64,000 bases of DNA, taken from contig NZ_CP106869.1 in the NCBI RefSeq assembly GCF_025665335.1, forward strand, positions 770,501 to 834,500, given 5' to 3'. This document shows, one piece after another, positions 33,694-43,932 of the stretch (the stretch's first letter is position 1; every line of letters starts with the position of its first letter). Under the pieces are notes generated by a model, which was not told the origin of the DNA, did no database searches, and saw only the letters and a program-made list of their open reading frames with translations. This DNA comes from Xanthomonas sp. AM6 (GTDB lineage Bacteria; Pseudomonadota; Gammaproteobacteria; Xanthomonadales; Xanthomonadaceae). The position numbers and the translations under genes are program-made.

Positions 33694-35943
33694 TCAGTGC
33701 TCCGCTTGCAACCAGAGGGTGGACAGCGGCGGCAGGGTCAGCGCCAGCGATTGCGCATGCCCGTGCATCGGCTGCGCCACGGTGCGCAGGGCGCCGCCGT
33801 TGCCCTGATTGGAGCCGCCGTAGTGGCCGCTGTCGGTATTGAGGAGTTCGCGCCACTGCCCGCTGCGCGGCACGCCGAGGCAGTAGCCGTGATGCACGGT
33901 CGGGGTGAAGTTGCTCACCGCCAGCAGCGGCGGCGCGCCGCCGTCGCGGTCGTGGCGCACGAAGGCGAACACGCTGTTGCGGTGGTCGTCGGCCACGCTC
34001 CATTCGAAGCCGTCGGGCGCGCGGTCGCTGCGGTACAGCGCCGGCAGCGCGCGCAGCTGGCGGTTGAGGTCGCCGACCAGCCGCGCCACGCCGCGATGCT
34101 CCGGGCGCTGCGCCTGCGCCCAGTCCAGCGCGCGGTCGTGGTCCCATTCCTGCCACTGCCCGAACTCGCCGCCCATGAACAGCAGCTTGCGCCCCGGGTG
34201 CGCCCACATGAAGGCCAGGTAGGCGCGCAGGTTGGCGAAGCGCTGCCAGGCGTCGCCGGGCATCTTCGCCAGCAGCGAGCCCTTGCCCGGCGCCACCTCG
34301 TCGTGCGACAGCGGCAGCACGAAGTGCTCGGAGAACGCGTACACCAGGCCGAAGGTCATCTCGCTGTGGTGGTGCTGGCGGTGGATCGGGTCGCGCCGCA
34401 TGTAGCTCAGCGTGTCGTGCATCCAGCCCATGTTCCACTTGTGGCTGAAGCCCAGCCCGCCCTGCTCCGGCGGCGCGGTCACGCCCGGCCAGGAAGTGGA
34501 TTCCTCGGCCATCACCCGCACCCCGGGGAAGCGCTGCGCGATCTCGGCGTTGAGCCGGCGCAGGAACGCGACCGCCTCCAGGTTCTCGCGCCCGCCTGCG
34601 GCGTTGGGCACCCATTCGCCCTCGTTGCGGCCGTAGTCGCGGTACAGCATCGAGGCCACCGCATCCACGCGCAGGCCATCGACGTGGAAGCGCTCGATCC
34701 ATTCCAGCGCGCTGCCGATCAGGTAGGCGACCACTTCGGCACGGCCGTAGTTGTAGATCAGGGTGTTCCACTCGCGGTGCACGCCTTCGCGCGGATCGGC
34801 GTGTTCGTACAGCGCGGTGCCGTCGAAGCGCTGCAGGCCGTGCGCGTCGTCGGGGAAGTGCGCGCCGACCCAGTCCAGGATCACCCCGATCCCGGCCTGG
34901 TGGCAGGCATCGACGAAGCGCGCGAAGCCGTCCGCGTCGCCATGCCGCGCGGTCGGCGCGTACAGGCCCAGCGGCTGGTAGCCCCAGGAGCCGCCGAACG
35001 GATACTCGGCGATCGGCAGCAGCTCGATATGGGTGAAGCCCAGTTCCTGCACGTACGGGATCAACTGCGCGGCCAGCGCGTCCCATTGCAGCGGCTGGCC
35101 GTGCGCGTCGTGGCGCCAGGAGCCGGCGTGCAGTTCGTAGATGCTCATCGGCTGCGCGGCGCCGGCGCGCGCCTGGCGCTGCGCCAGCCAGTCCGCATCG
35201 TGCCAGGCGACGGCGCCGGCACTGGGCACCACCGAGGCGGTGTCCGGGGCGCGCGTGCTGTGCCGCGCGACCGGGTCGGCCTTGCGCGGCAGCGCGGTGC
35301 CGTCGGCGGCGAGGATCTCGTACTGGTAGTGCTCGCCGCCACGCAGCCCGGGCACGAACAGTTCCCATACGCCGGCCTCGCGATGCAGGCGCATCGGATG
35401 GCGGCGGCCGTCCCAGCCGTTGAAGTCGCCGACCAGCGCGACCCGGCGCGCATGCGGCGCCCACACCGCGAAGCGCACCCCGTCCACCGCGCCGAGGCGG
35501 GCGTGGTGCGCGCCCAACGCGGTGCGCAGCGCGGCGCCGTCGCCATCGGCCATGCCGCGCAGCCAGGCCGGGTCCAGCACCGGGCCGAACGCATAGGGGT
35601 CGTCGCTTTCCTGGACCGCGTCCGGCCACACGATGCGCAGCCGGTACGGCACCGCCGTCTTCAGTTCGCCTTCGAAGAGGCCTTCGGCCTCGGGGTGGGC
35701 GCGCATCCGCGCCACCAGCTTGCCGGCGGCGTCGAGCAGGCCCACCGCGTCGGCGCCCGGCACCAGCGCGCGCACCCGCACCGTGCCATCGGCGGCGGCA
35801 TGCGGACCCAGCCAGGCGAACGCATCCACCGCCTCGCCGCGCGCCAGCGCCTGCAGCGCCAGCCGTTCGTGCTCGTCGTCCGCCGCTTCCAGCGGCGCGT
35901 CCCACACCGGCGTCGCGTCCGGCGACCGCTCCCGTTCGCTCAT
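33694..35943 (-). CDS. glgB: 1,4-alpha-glucan branching enzyme
   Basis: A 749-residue GH13 branching enzyme of the long form, with two N-terminal beta domains (residues about 25-115 and 125-225), the second being CBM48 ([20 protein letters not shown]). Barrel motifs: [41 protein letters not shown] (Asp), [11 protein letters not shown] (Glu), [14 protein letters not shown] (Asp) and the C-terminal ALPALYRSD with [12 protein letters not shown]. It forms alpha-1,6 branches on the GlgA product. The ATG overlaps the glgA stop (ATGA). Confidence 0.93.
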   Translation of the reverse strand: MSERERSPDATPVWDAPLEAADDEHERLALQALARGEAVDAFAWLGPHAAADGTVRVRALVPGADAVGLLDAAGKLVARMRAHPEAEGLFEGELKTAVPYRLRIVWPDAVQESDDPYAFGPVLDPAWLRGMADGDGAALRTALGAHHARLGAVDGVRFAVWAPHARRVALVGDFNGWDGRRHPMRLHREAGVWELFVPGLRGGEHYQYEILAADGTALPRKADPVARHSTRAPDTASVVPSAGAVAWHDADWLAQRQARAGAAQPMSIYELHAGSWRHDAHGQPLQWDALAAQLIPYVQELGFTHIELLPIAEYPFGGSWGYQPLGLYAPTARHGDADGFARFVDACHQAGIGVILDWVGAHFPDDAHGLQRFDGTALYEHADPREGVHREWNTLIYNYGRAEVVAYLIGSALEWIERFHVDGLRVDAVASMLYRDYGRNEGEWVPNAAGGRENLEAVAFLRRLNAEIAQRFPGVRVMAEESTSWPGVTAPPEQGGLGFSHKWNMGWMHDTLSYMRRDPIHRQHHHSEMTFGLVYAFSEHFVLPLSHDEVAPGKGSLLAKMPGDAWQRFANLRAYLAFMWAHPGRKLLFMGGEFGQWQEWDHDRALDWAQAQRPEHRGVARLVGDLNRQLRALPALYRSDRAPDGFEWSVADDHRNSVFAFVRHDRDGGAPPLLAVSNFTPTVHHGYCLGVPRSGQWRELLNTDSGHYGGSNQGNGGALRTVAQPMHGHAQSLALTLPPLSTLWLQAEH

Positions 35944-37511
35944 GCCACCGCCGACGCCGGGGCCGCGGTGCGGTCGTACAGGGCCATGTACTTGCGCCCG
36001 GCCAGGTCCCAGCCGCTGGGCCGCAGCATCGCCGCGCGGCGCATCGCCTGCAGCAGGCGCGGCAGGCGGAAGGTGCGGAACACCCGCTGCAGGCAGCGGC
36101 GCAGGCCGTCGGCGGACGGGTCCTCGAACAGGAACCCGGTCACGCCGTCGTCCACGGTGTCGATCAGGCCGCCGGTGGCGTGCGCGATCGGCAGGCTGCC
36201 GAAGCGCTGCGCGTACATCTGGCTCAGCCCGCACGGCTCGAAGCGCGACGGCATCAGCAGGAAGTCCGAGCCGGCGAACATGCGCCGCGCCAGGCGTTCC
36301 TCGAAGCCGATGTGGGCGCCGACCTGGCCGGGGAAGCGCCGCGCCAGCGCCGCCACCGCCTTCTCGATCTGCGGCTCGCCGCCGCCGATCACCACGATCT
36401 GGCCGCCGGCGGCGACGATCTGCGGCGCCACCTCGCAGATCAGGTCCAGGCCCTTCTGGTGCACCAGCCGCGACACCACCGCGAACAGCGGCCCGTCGCT
36501 GTCGATCAGGCCGAACGCGCGGCGCACGTGGGCGGCGTTCTCGCGCTTGCCCTGGAACTGGTCGATGCCGAAATGGGCGTGCAGGTGGTCGTCGGTGCGC
36601 GGGTCCCAGCTGGCGTCGATGCCGTTGACGATGCCGCTGAGGCGGCCGCTGGCGGCATGCCGGGCCAGCAGCGATTCCAGGCCGCAGCCCTGCGCCGGGC
36701 CGGTGATCTGCGCGGCGTAGCTGACGCTGACCGTGTTGACGTGGTCGGCGTGGACGATGCCGGCGCGCAGGAACGACATCTGCCCGTAGAACTCCAGGTC
36801 CTGCAGGCCCTCGGTGGGGATGCCCAGGGCGCCGGCCATCGCGTACGGGAACAGGCCCTGGTAGGCCAGGTTGTGGATGGTCAGCAGGCACGGCGTGCGC
36901 CCGCCGGACCAGCGCACGTAGGCGGCGGCCAGCGCACACGGCCAGTCGTTGAGGTGCAGCAGGTCCGGGTTCCAGTCCAGCCCGGCCTGGCCGCCGGCGA
37001 TCTGCGCGGCCGCGTACGACAGCGTGGCGAAGCGCAGCGCGTTGTCTTCCCAGTCGCGGCCTTCGCTGGACACGTACGGCGAGCCCTGGCGCTCGAACAG
37101 TTGCGGGCACAGCAGCACGTACACGCACAGGCCGTCGGGGCGTTCGGCGCGGCCCAGCGCGCAGGCCGGCATGCCGGCGTGCGCGGCGATGTGGCCGACG
37201 ATCTCCAGCGGGCCGGTCTTGCGCAGCACCGCCGGGTAGCCCGGGATCAGCACGCGGATGTCGCAGCTGCCGCGCAGCGCGCGCGGCAGCGCCGCGGCCA
37301 CGTCGCCGAGCCCGCCGGCCTTGATGAAGTCGGCCATTTCCGAGGTCACGAACAGGCTGGCGCGACGCGGCGCGGGCTGCAGCTTGACGGTGACCTCGGC
37401 GGCGCGGATGAAGCGGCCGCGCGCATCGCGATGGCGGCGCCGGGGGGCGCGCAGGACCGGATGGGTATCGCGTTGTCTATCGGGCAAATCGGCGAGCGTA
37501 GGGGGCGACAT
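35940..37511 (-). CDS. glgA: Glycogen synthase
   Basis: A 523-residue GT5 starch/glycogen synthase using ADP-glucose. The core begins near residue 50 with the substrate-binding loop [44 protein letters not shown] and the C-terminal [20 protein letters not shown] with THATGG-like [11 protein letters not shown] are family features. The first 50 residues are an Arg-rich extension not present in E. coli GlgA, so the true start could be a later codon. First gene of the operon. No glgC or glgP lies in the window, so ADP-glucose supply and phosphorolysis are encoded elsewhere. Confidence 0.9.
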   Translation of the reverse strand: MSPPTLADLPDRQRDTHPVLRAPRRRHRDARGRFIRAAEVTVKLQPAPRRASLFVTSEMADFIKAGGLGDVAAALPRALRGSCDIRVLIPGYPAVLRKTGPLEIVGHIAAHAGMPACALGRAERPDGLCVYVLLCPQLFERQGSPYVSSEGRDWEDNALRFATLSYAAAQIAGGQAGLDWNPDLLHLNDWPCALAAAYVRWSGGRTPCLLTIHNLAYQGLFPYAMAGALGIPTEGLQDLEFYGQMSFLRAGIVHADHVNTVSVSYAAQITGPAQGCGLESLLARHAASGRLSGIVNGIDASWDPRTDDHLHAHFGIDQFQGKRENAAHVRRAFGLIDSDGPLFAVVSRLVHQKGLDLICEVAPQIVAAGGQIVVIGGGEPQIEKAVAALARRFPGQVGAHIGFEERLARRMFAGSDFLLMPSRFEPCGLSQMYAQRFGSLPIAHATGGLIDTVDDGVTGFLFEDPSADGLRRCLQRVFRTFRLPRLLQAMRRAAMLRPSGWDLAGRKYMALYDRTAAPASAVA

Positions 37512-37861
37512 GGCAGTTCCGTCGAAGAGGGGGAGACGGGGACACGGAAAGCAACTGCCGCCGCATGCCCACAACAGGCGCGCGGCGTAAAACCAAAGAT
37601 GGAAGAGGTACAGCGGACAAGCGGGTCAGCGCTTCTTCAGCAATGTACGAACGCGGCGATAAAAGGGGCGTGAAGTGCGCGTGTTGTCTACGCTACAGAT
37701 GGGCTGCTGCCGCATAGTGAATCGGCCGCATCGCAGGCGGTCCCACGCAGCAGGCTCGCATGAATCGTTTAGCTTCGTTTTCCGCATCGCCGCCGGCCGC
37801 GCCGGCCGGCGTGAACCTGCGGGTTGTGGGGTCTTCATCCGGCCTGTGCTGCAATGCCGGC
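37512..37861. other. Upstream region of glgA, no clear gene
   Basis: These 350 bp separate glgA from a divergent small gene and should hold both promoters. I see no strong -35/-10 pair, hairpin or repeat. A minus-strand open frame (37626-37838) has no Shine-Dalgarno or family likeness and was not accepted. Confidence 0.4.
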
Positions 37862-38107
37862 ATGACCCAACCCGACCAACGGATGCGCCGCGAACTGGAT
37901 GGCTTCGTACTGGACGCGATCCTCGCCGCAGGCCCGGACGGGGTGCTGGTGCCGCAGATCCGGATCTCGGGCGACGACGGCGCCGTACTCGGCCGGCATG
38001 CGTTCGACGGGGTCTACTTCGGCGACGTCCGCGCCGGCGAGCATTTCGTCGCCGAACGCCTGGCGGCGATCCGTTCGGCGCGGTACGGAAAGCTGGTGTT
38101 CGGCTGA
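37862..38107 (+). CDS. Small hypothetical protein
   Basis: An 81-residue soluble protein with no recognised domain; the C-terminal FDGVYFGDVRAGEHFVAERLAAIRSARYG reads like a compact alpha/beta fold. The start is uncertain: the ATG used here has no good Shine-Dalgarno, and an in-frame ATG at 37760 would add 34 low-complexity residues. It is followed 32 nt later by the convergent response regulator gene. Confidence 0.45.
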   Translation: MTQPDQRMRRELDGFVLDAILAAGPDGVLVPQIRISGDDGAVLGRHAFDGVYFGDVRAGEHFVAERLAAIRSARYGKLVFG

Positions 38108-38139
38108 CCCATGCCGCGCGCCCGCGCCAGCGGCATCCG

Positions 38140-38514
38140 CTAGTGGGTGGGCTGCAGGCGCTGCAATGCCGCCAACAGGCCGGAATGGCTGTAGGGCTTG
38201 GACAGGAAGCCGGTATGGGTGGGCAGCGTCGCGGTCTCGGGGTTCTTCATGCCGGAGGTGAGCAGGGCGGGGATGGTCACCGCGCGCCGGCGCAGTTCGC
38301 GCACCATGGTCACGCCGTCGCAGCCGGGCATCTGCACGTCGCTGAAGATCAGGTCCACGTCCGGATGCTGCTCGAGCAACACCAGCGCCTCGTTGGCGGT
38401 CCCGGCCGACAGCACCCGATAGCCATCGGCATCGAGCATCATTGCCGCCAATTCCCGGATCGTCTGGTCGTCCTCCACCAAAAGAATCGTGGTGAGGGCG
38501 CAAGTCCCGCGCAT
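38140..38514 (-). CDS. Single-domain response regulator
   Basis: A 124-residue receiver domain without an output domain. Acidic pocket VEDD, phosphorylation site LIFSDVQMPGCDG (Asp), LLTSGMKN and the Lys in FLSKPYSHSGLL are all intact. It is divergent from the PAS histidine kinase at 38595, with an 80-bp shared promoter region, and is the likely partner of that kinase. A phosphorelay shuttle or hybrid-kinase-type role is possible. Confidence 0.82.
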   Translation of the reverse strand: MRGTCALTTILLVEDDQTIRELAAMMLDADGYRVLSAGTANEALVLLEQHPDVDLIFSDVQMPGCDGVTMVRELRRRAVTIPALLTSGMKNPETATLPTHTGFLSKPYSHSGLLAALQRLQPTH

Positions 38515-38594
38515 AATGCTGGTGCCATCGGCTTCGTTGCCCGCAGCTTCGCCATTGAGCGGTGAAGCGCTGGTGACGCCACGGTGATGCCGAT

Positions 38595-39908
38595 ATGCTC
38601 GACCACCTAATCGCGAGACGTCGCTTGCCCACTCACGCCCGCTATCGACAGATCGTCGAACTCTCGCACGATTGCATCAAGGAGATCGGCCGCGACGGCG
38701 TGGTGCGCTCGATCAACGCGCACGGCCTGGTCCTGCTGGGCGCGGCGGAACCCAAGCGCATCGTCGGCCGCGAATGGGTGGCGCTGTGGCCGCAGGACAT
38801 GCGCCCGCTCGCCGAAACCGCGCTGGCCGCGGCGCTGCGCAACGAACAGTACGAATTCTGGGCGCAGCGCCCGACCCTGGACGGGCGCCCGCGCTGGTGG
38901 CACGTGCTGGCCAGCCCGCTGACCAATGCCGACGCCGAAGTGGAAAGCGTGCTGGTGATCAGCCGCGACGTCACCGAGCATCGCCAGATCGAGGAAGCCC
39001 TGCGCACCCTCGGCGACCTGCCGCAGGCCCGCGCCGTGCCGCCGCTGGCGGCCAGCGAAACGCTCGGGCGGCAGCAGCTGCAGGCCGAGCACACCCAGCT
39101 GCGCGGGCAGCTGGACATCGCCCTGGCCGCGCAGCGCGTCGCCGAGCGGGCGATGACCCAGGCGCAGAAGGGCGAGGCGATCGGGCAGATGCTCGCCGGC
39201 ATCGTCCACGACTTCAACAACATGCTGCAGACCGCGATGACCTCGGTGAGCATGGTCGCCGAGCATCCGCAGCGCCTGCAGCCGGACCAGCGCAAGCTGC
39301 TCGGCATCGCCAGCGAGGCGCTGCAGCACGGCGCGCGGATGACCCGGCGCCTGCTCGGCTTCGCCCGCGCGCACCCGGTCAAGCCGGAATGGCTGGACCT
39401 GTGCGAGGTGGTGGTGACCATGCAGCCGCTGCTGGCGCAGGCGCTGGGCGGGGAAATGAAATTGCAGCTGGCCACCACCGACGGCGGCGCCACCACCTAT
39501 GCCGACCGCGGCTCGGTCGAGCAGGCGGTGATGAACCTGGCGCTGAACGCGCGCGATGCCTGCCGGCCGGGCGACCTGGTGTCGATCCGCTGCGGCACCC
39601 TGCAGGTGCCGCCGTCGCCGGAAGCGGCGGCGATGCGCCAGCCGGGCCGCTACGTGACCCTGTCGGTCAGCGACCAGGGCGAGGGCATGTCCGAGGAGAC
39701 CAAGTCGCGGCTGTTCGAGGCCTATTTCACCACCAAGCCCGAGGGCAAGGGCACCGGCCTGGGCCTGGCCCAGGTCTACGGCCTGGTGCGCCAGGCCGGC
39801 GGCTTCGTCGATGTGGATTCGGCGCTGGGCCATGGCACCACCATCACCCTGGCGTTCCCCTACGTCGCCGAAGCGCCGCCCGGCGAAGGCGACAGCGCAG
39901 CGCACTAG
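38595..39908 (+). CDS. PAS domain sensor histidine kinase (HDFNN type)
   Basis: A 437-residue cytoplasmic kinase with no membrane helix. A PAS domain spans about residues 15-130 (IVELSHDCIKEIGRDGVVRSIN, ending ISRDVTEHRQIEEAL). A coiled coil (residues 150-195) leads to a phosphoacceptor region IVHDFNNMLQTAM with the non-classical HDFNN motif, an N-box MNLALNARDAC, DQGEGM and GTGLGLAQVYG ATP lid motifs. HDFNN kinases often pair with stand-alone or fused receivers, consistent with the divergent receiver gene. Confidence 0.85.
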   Translation: MLDHLIARRRLPTHARYRQIVELSHDCIKEIGRDGVVRSINAHGLVLLGAAEPKRIVGREWVALWPQDMRPLAETALAAALRNEQYEFWAQRPTLDGRPRWWHVLASPLTNADAEVESVLVISRDVTEHRQIEEALRTLGDLPQARAVPPLAASETLGRQQLQAEHTQLRGQLDIALAAQRVAERAMTQAQKGEAIGQMLAGIVHDFNNMLQTAMTSVSMVAEHPQRLQPDQRKLLGIASEALQHGARMTRRLLGFARAHPVKPEWLDLCEVVVTMQPLLAQALGGEMKLQLATTDGGATTYADRGSVEQAVMNLALNARDACRPGDLVSIRCGTLQVPPSPEAAAMRQPGRYVTLSVSDQGEGMSEETKSRLFEAYFTTKPEGKGTGLGLAQVYGLVRQAGGFVDVDSALGHGTTITLAFPYVAEAPPGEGDSAAH

Positions 39909-39922
39909 GCCTCCAGCGCGGA

Positions 39923-40462
39923 TCAGCGTGCCGGCAACCGTTCGCTCAGGCTGACCGCGAACGCCTCGTGCAACAGCCGCAACGCGCGCTGCTGGCGCGC
40001 CGCGCCGAACGTGGCGCAGCACGAGGGCGGCACCTGCACCTGGAAATCGCGCATCCGCGCATCGATCGCGGTGGCCAGCACGCAGGCGTCGGTGGCCACG
40101 CCGGTGATCAGCAGGCGCTCGGCCTGCAACCGCGACAGCAGCACCTGCAGCGCCGAATCCAGGAACGCCGAATGCTTCGGCTTGAGCACGTAGTAGTCCT
40201 GCGGCTGCGGCGCCAGCAGCCTGGCGATCCGCGCGCCGCGCTGCGCCGGGTCGGCGCACAGCGTCCACAGGCCTTCGAAATCGGTCTGCCAGTCGGCGAA
40301 GTTGTCGTTGGCGAACAGTACCGGCCAGCCGCGGCGATGGAAGCGTGCGCGCAGCTGCGCGATGCGCCCGGCCACCGGCAGCGCCGCCTTGGCCAGGCGC
40401 GCGCCGTCGGGGAAATCGAAACGGCTGACCATGTCCACGATCAGCAGCGCCGGCCGGCTCAC
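39923..40462 (-). CDS. Isochorismatase-family cysteine hydrolase
   Basis: A 179-residue hydrolase with the family triad: Asp in ALLIVDMVSRF, Lys in VLKPKHSAF and Cys in GVATDACVLATAID. Nicotinamidase and isochorismatase share this fold; the substrate cannot be set from sequence. The start is a GTG whose GTGA overlaps the stop of the upstream membrane protein gene, so translation is coupled. An unusual feature is RFDFPDG in place of the more common QNDF after the first Asp. Confidence 0.75.
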   Translation of the reverse strand: MSRPALLIVDMVSRFDFPDGARLAKAALPVAGRIAQLRARFHRRGWPVLFANDNFADWQTDFEGLWTLCADPAQRGARIARLLAPQPQDYYVLKPKHSAFLDSALQVLLSRLQAERLLITGVATDACVLATAIDARMRDFQVQVPPSCCATFGAARQQRALRLLHEAFAVSLSERLPAR

Positions 40463-40746
40463 GAGGGGTGCCCGCGTGCGTCGCGCAGGCGCCGCCGTTT
40501 CAGCGTCTGCAGCAGCTGCCCGGCCACGGCGGTCAGCAGCACCAGCGTGTTGGTGGCTACGAACACGTAGTTGCGCAGCGCCAGGCTGTAGACGATGAAC
40601 AGCACCGAGGCGCTGATCTGGCCGACGAACAGCCAGGCCGACACCGCCTGCACGTCGGGCGCGCGCCATTGCTTGTGGATCTGCCGCAGCAGCGTCGCCA
40701 CCAGGATCAGCGTCGCCGCCCAGCCGACCAGGTCCAGCGGCTTCAT
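40459..40746 (-). CDS. SemiSWEET/PQ-loop family small membrane protein
   Basis: A 95-residue protein with three predicted transmembrane helices (about residues 5-20, 35-55 and 60-85), the arrangement of one MtN3/PQ-loop repeat, and LRQIHKQW in the position of the PQ loop. Bacterial SemiSWEETs dimerise to carry sugars; the cargo here is unknown. It is the first gene of a two-gene unit with the isochorismatase-like hydrolase. Confidence 0.65.
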   Translation of the reverse strand: MKPLDLVGWAATLILVATLLRQIHKQWRAPDVQAVSAWLFVGQISASVLFIVYSLALRNYVFVATNTLVLLTAVAGQLLQTLKRRRLRDARGHPS

Positions 40747-41061
40747 CGGGCGCTCCGTCGCGGTCGCCAAGTGCCGCACGGCAGGCGCAGTGCCTGCGCC
40801 GATGCAGCGATGCGGGCGGTGCGTGGCGCGGCCGCCGGATGGAGGGTCGGCATCGCGGGATGGAACGGTTGGCGCATGTGCGCTGCCTCGTGTACTGACC
40901 GCCTCCATGTTCTCCGCGCGCGGTGAAACGCGGGTGAGCGCCACGCAATGGCTGAACGGACCGCGGCCCGCGGCGCGGTCGCGCGCTCGGCGATCTTCGC
41001 GAAAGCTTACTATTTAAGGTTTACAGTGGCGGCCGTATTTTGCCCGCCGACAGGAGAGAAC
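40747..41061. other. Intergenic region with AT-rich promoter island upstream of opgH
   Basis: No gene is visible. At 41001-41025, GAAAGCTTACTATTTAAGG with TTTACA is a sharp AT-rich patch in a 70% GC background, 40-60 nt before a Shine-Dalgarno (AGGAGAG, 41052-41058). It is the likely opgH promoter, with TATTTA as a candidate -10, but no confident -35 was found. Confidence 0.4.
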
Positions 41062-41157
41062 GTGGGGACCAGTGGCAATCACAACAGGGTGCCGGCCGCG
41101 GCGCCAGGGTCCGGGCCGTGGCAGTGCGCTGCCCGACGAGGCCGGCGGATCGCATGA
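41062..41157 (+). CDS. Short ORF translationally coupled to opgH (possible leader peptide)
   Basis: A 31-residue frame beginning with GTG 3 nt after the strong Shine-Dalgarno AGGAGAG. Its TGA (41155-41157) overlaps the ATG of opgH (41154) as ATGA. opgH itself has no clear Shine-Dalgarno, so ribosomes finishing this frame could reinitiate there. The peptide is basic at its end ([10 protein letters not shown]) and has no known relatives that I can name. It could also be chance, or the ribosome site could serve a longer opgH form. Confidence 0.4.
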   Translation: MGTSGNHNRVPAAAPGSGPWQCAARRGRRIA

Positions 41158-43085
41158 GCATGGTCGTTCCCCCACCGACCCTGCCCGATGCGGTTTCCCT
41201 CGATGCCGGCCACGCGGTGCTGCCGCCCGAGGCGCCCTTGCCGATGCCGGTGCAGAGCCTGCGCGAGGGCAAGCTGCGCAACAGGCGCCTGCCCAGCACG
41301 CCGGTCGGCATGTTCTGGCGGCGGCTGTACGTGTTCGGCACCACTGCGCTGATGACCGCCTACGCCAGCGTGCTGATCGCCAAGGTGTTGCTGATCGGCG
41401 GCGTCAGCGTGCTGGAAGCCTGCCTGATGGCGCTGTTCATCCCGCTGTTCGCGTGGATCGCGTTCTCGTTCGTCAGCGCGCTGGCCGGATTCGTGACCCT
41501 GGTGTTCGGCGCCGGGCGCAAGCTCGGCATCGATCCGGACGCGCCGCTGCCGAACGTGCGCAGCCGTACCGCCTTGCTGATGCCGACCTACAACGAGGAT
41601 CCGCACCGGCTGATGGCCGGGCTGCAGGCGATCTACGAATCGGTCGAGGCCACCGGCCAGATCGAGCACTTCGATTTCTTCATCCTCAGCGACACCACGC
41701 GCGAGCAGGTCGGCGCCGAGGAAGAGCAGGTCTACGCCGACCTGGTCGCGCGCACCGGCGGCCAGGGCCGCATCTACTACCGGCGCCGCGCCGACAACGC
41801 CGAACGCAAGGCCGGCAACATCGCCGACTGGGTGCGCCGCTTCGGCGGCGCCTACCCGCAGATGCTGATCCTGGACGCCGACAGCCTGATGACCGGCGAG
41901 ACCATCGTGCGCCTGGTCGCGGGGATGGAGAACAACCCCGACGTCGGCCTGATCCAGACCCTGCCGGAAGTGGTCAACGGCAACAGCCTGTTCGCGCGCA
42001 TGCAGCAGTTCGGCGGCCGCGTCTACGGCCCGGTGATCGCCTACGGCGTGGCCTGGTGGCACGGCGCGGAGAGCAATTACTGGGGCCACAACGCGGTGAT
42101 CCGCACCCAGGCCTTCGCCGAACAGGCCGGCCTGCCGGCGCTGCCCGGGCGCAAGCCGTTCGGCGGGCACGTGCTCAGCCACGATTTCGTCGAGGCCGCG
42201 CTGATGCGCCGCGGCGGCTGGGCCACGCACATGGTGCCGTACCTGCAGGGCAGCTACGAGGAAGGCCCGCCGACCCTGACCGACCTGCTGGTGCGCGACC
42301 GCCGCTGGTGCCAGGGCAACCTGCAGCATTCCAAGGTGGTCGCCGCGCGCGGCCTGCACTGGATCAGCCGCCTGCACATGATGATCGGCATCGGCCACTA
42401 CTTCACCGCGCCGATGTGGGGCTTGCTGATGCTGATCGGCATCGCGATCCCGCTGCAGAGCGATGGCTTCGACCTGGTCGCCTCGGTGGTGTCCCCGTTC
42501 TCGCCGGCGCGCTACTGGCACCAGCAGGACTCCACCCGGGTGTTCTGGGTGTTCGCGGTGACCATGTTCGTGCTGCTGGCGCCGAAGGTGCTGGGCTACT
42601 TCGCGATGCTGCTCAAGCCGGAGGAGCGGCGCGGCTGCGGCGGCGCGCTGCGCGCGTTGCTGAGCATGCTGCTGGAGACCGTGCTGGCGGCGCTGATGGC
42701 GCCGGTGGTGATGTACGTGCAGTCGCGCGGCGTGGCCGAAGTGCTGGCCGGCAAGGATTCGGGCTGGGACGCGCAGCAGCGCGACGACGGCCGTCTGTCG
42801 TGGCTGGCGCTGGCGCGCAGCTACGGCGGGCTCAGCGCGTTCGGGCTGTTGATGGGCGCGATGGCTTACGTGGTGTCGCCGTCGCTGGCGATGTGGATGG
42901 CGCCGGTGGTGATCGGCATGGCGCTGGCGATCCCGGTGGTCGCGGTGAGTTCCTCGCGCGCGGCCGGCCTGTGGCTGCGCCAGTTGCGCATCCTGGCCAT
43001 CCCCGAGGAGCGGCAGCCGCCGGCGGTGCTGCTGCGCGCGGGCGAACTGCGCCGCGCCGCGGCCGCGCGCCGCATCGCCAGCTGA
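41154..43085 (+). CDS. opgH: Osmoregulated periplasmic glucan glucosyltransferase
   Basis: A 643-residue inner-membrane GT2 enzyme that polymerises beta-linked glucans from UDP-glucose and exports them. The start has [18 protein letters not shown], then two membrane helices (residues 55-110), the catalytic domain with [30 protein letters not shown] (DxD), [14 protein letters not shown] and [10 protein letters not shown] (the Q/RxxRW-type acceptor motif), and further helices to the C-terminus. Known as hrpM in plant pathogens, where it affects virulence. No opgG is next to it. The start at 41154 overlaps the stop of a short upstream ORF; a second in-frame ATG is at 41160. Confidence 0.9.
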   Translation: MSMVVPPPTLPDAVSLDAGHAVLPPEAPLPMPVQSLREGKLRNRRLPSTPVGMFWRRLYVFGTTALMTAYASVLIAKVLLIGGVSVLEACLMALFIPLFAWIAFSFVSALAGFVTLVFGAGRKLGIDPDAPLPNVRSRTALLMPTYNEDPHRLMAGLQAIYESVEATGQIEHFDFFILSDTTREQVGAEEEQVYADLVARTGGQGRIYYRRRADNAERKAGNIADWVRRFGGAYPQMLILDADSLMTGETIVRLVAGMENNPDVGLIQTLPEVVNGNSLFARMQQFGGRVYGPVIAYGVAWWHGAESNYWGHNAVIRTQAFAEQAGLPALPGRKPFGGHVLSHDFVEAALMRRGGWATHMVPYLQGSYEEGPPTLTDLLVRDRRWCQGNLQHSKVVAARGLHWISRLHMMIGIGHYFTAPMWGLLMLIGIAIPLQSDGFDLVASVVSPFSPARYWHQQDSTRVFWVFAVTMFVLLAPKVLGYFAMLLKPEERRGCGGALRALLSMLLETVLAALMAPVVMYVQSRGVAEVLAGKDSGWDAQQRDDGRLSWLALARSYGGLSAFGLLMGAMAYVVSPSLAMWMAPVVIGMALAIPVVAVSSSRAAGLWLRQLRILAIPEERQPPAVLLRAGELRRAAAARRIAS

Positions 43086-43139
43086 CCGGGCGGCCGGTGC
43101 GGCAGGCATAATGCGCCGCATCTCGATGGGGACGCGCGC

Positions 43140-43805
43140 ATGCTGGACACCGTAGAACACGAAACCGCCGCCTCGCCGGCCTGGACCGTCCTGTGGCTGC
43201 ACGGGCTCGGCGCCGACGGCAACGACTTCGCGCCGTTGGTGCCGGAACTGCTGCGGCCGGGCTGGCCGGCGCTGCGCTTCGTGTTCCCGCACGCGCCGGT
43301 ACGCGCGGTGACGATCAACAACGGCGTGCGCATGCGTGCCTGGTACGACATCGTCAGCGCCGATTTCTCCAACCGCGCCGACAGCGCCGGTGTCGCCGCC
43401 TCGGTGGCCCAGGTCGAGGAACTGATCGCGCGCGAGCACGAACGCGGCGTGCCCGCCGAGCGCCTGCTGCTGGCCGGCTTCTCGCAGGGCGGCGCCATCA
43501 CCCTGGCCACCGGCCTGCGCCGCGAACGGCCGCTGGCCGGCCTGATCGGCCTGTCCACCTACCTGCCGGACGTGGCCGACGTGGCCCGCTGGCATGCGCC
43601 GGCGGCGCTGTCGCAGCCGCTGTTCATGGCCCACGGCCAGGGCGACCCGGTGATCCCGCAGCCCTACGCCGAGCAGACCGCGCAGGCGCTGCAGGCGCTG
43701 GGCATGCCGGTGCAGTGGCGCCGCTATCCGATGGCGCACCAGGTCTGCGCCGAGGAGATCGACGATCTGCGCGACTGGATGAGCGCGCGCTTCGCCGCCG
43801 GCTGA
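43140..43805 (+). CDS. Carboxylesterase / phospholipase family hydrolase
   Basis: A 221-residue alpha/beta hydrolase of the EstB/acyl-protein-thioesterase family. Motifs: VLWLHGLGADGNDF (oxyanion region), nucleophile GFSQGGAI, acid in HGQGDPVIP and His in YPMAHQVC. The family hydrolyses short-chain esters, and its physiological substrate is unknown. A CATAAT -10 (43106-43111) lies 28 nt before the ATG and a GGGGA Shine-Dalgarno follows. It is upstream of an AlgR-like gene. Confidence 0.83.
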   Translation: MLDTVEHETAASPAWTVLWLHGLGADGNDFAPLVPELLRPGWPALRFVFPHAPVRAVTINNGVRMRAWYDIVSADFSNRADSAGVAASVAQVEELIAREHERGVPAERLLLAGFSQGGAITLATGLRRERPLAGLIGLSTYLPDVADVARWHAPAALSQPLFMAHGQGDPVIPQPYAEQTAQALQALGMPVQWRRYPMAHQVCAEEIDDLRDWMSARFAAG

Positions 43806-43932
43806 GGCGCGGCCATGGCGCCGGGCGCGCGGGCCGGGGTCGAGGCGCCGCCGCCGCGGCGCGGATGACGGCCCGCCGGCAGCGGGGCTACTATGCGGCG
43901 AGACCGCGCTCCAGCCCACTGAGGTGACGTAC

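Noticed and set aside
37626-37838. Minus-strand 70-codon frame upstream of glgA
   Set aside because: No Shine-Dalgarno, no family likeness and atypical codon use.
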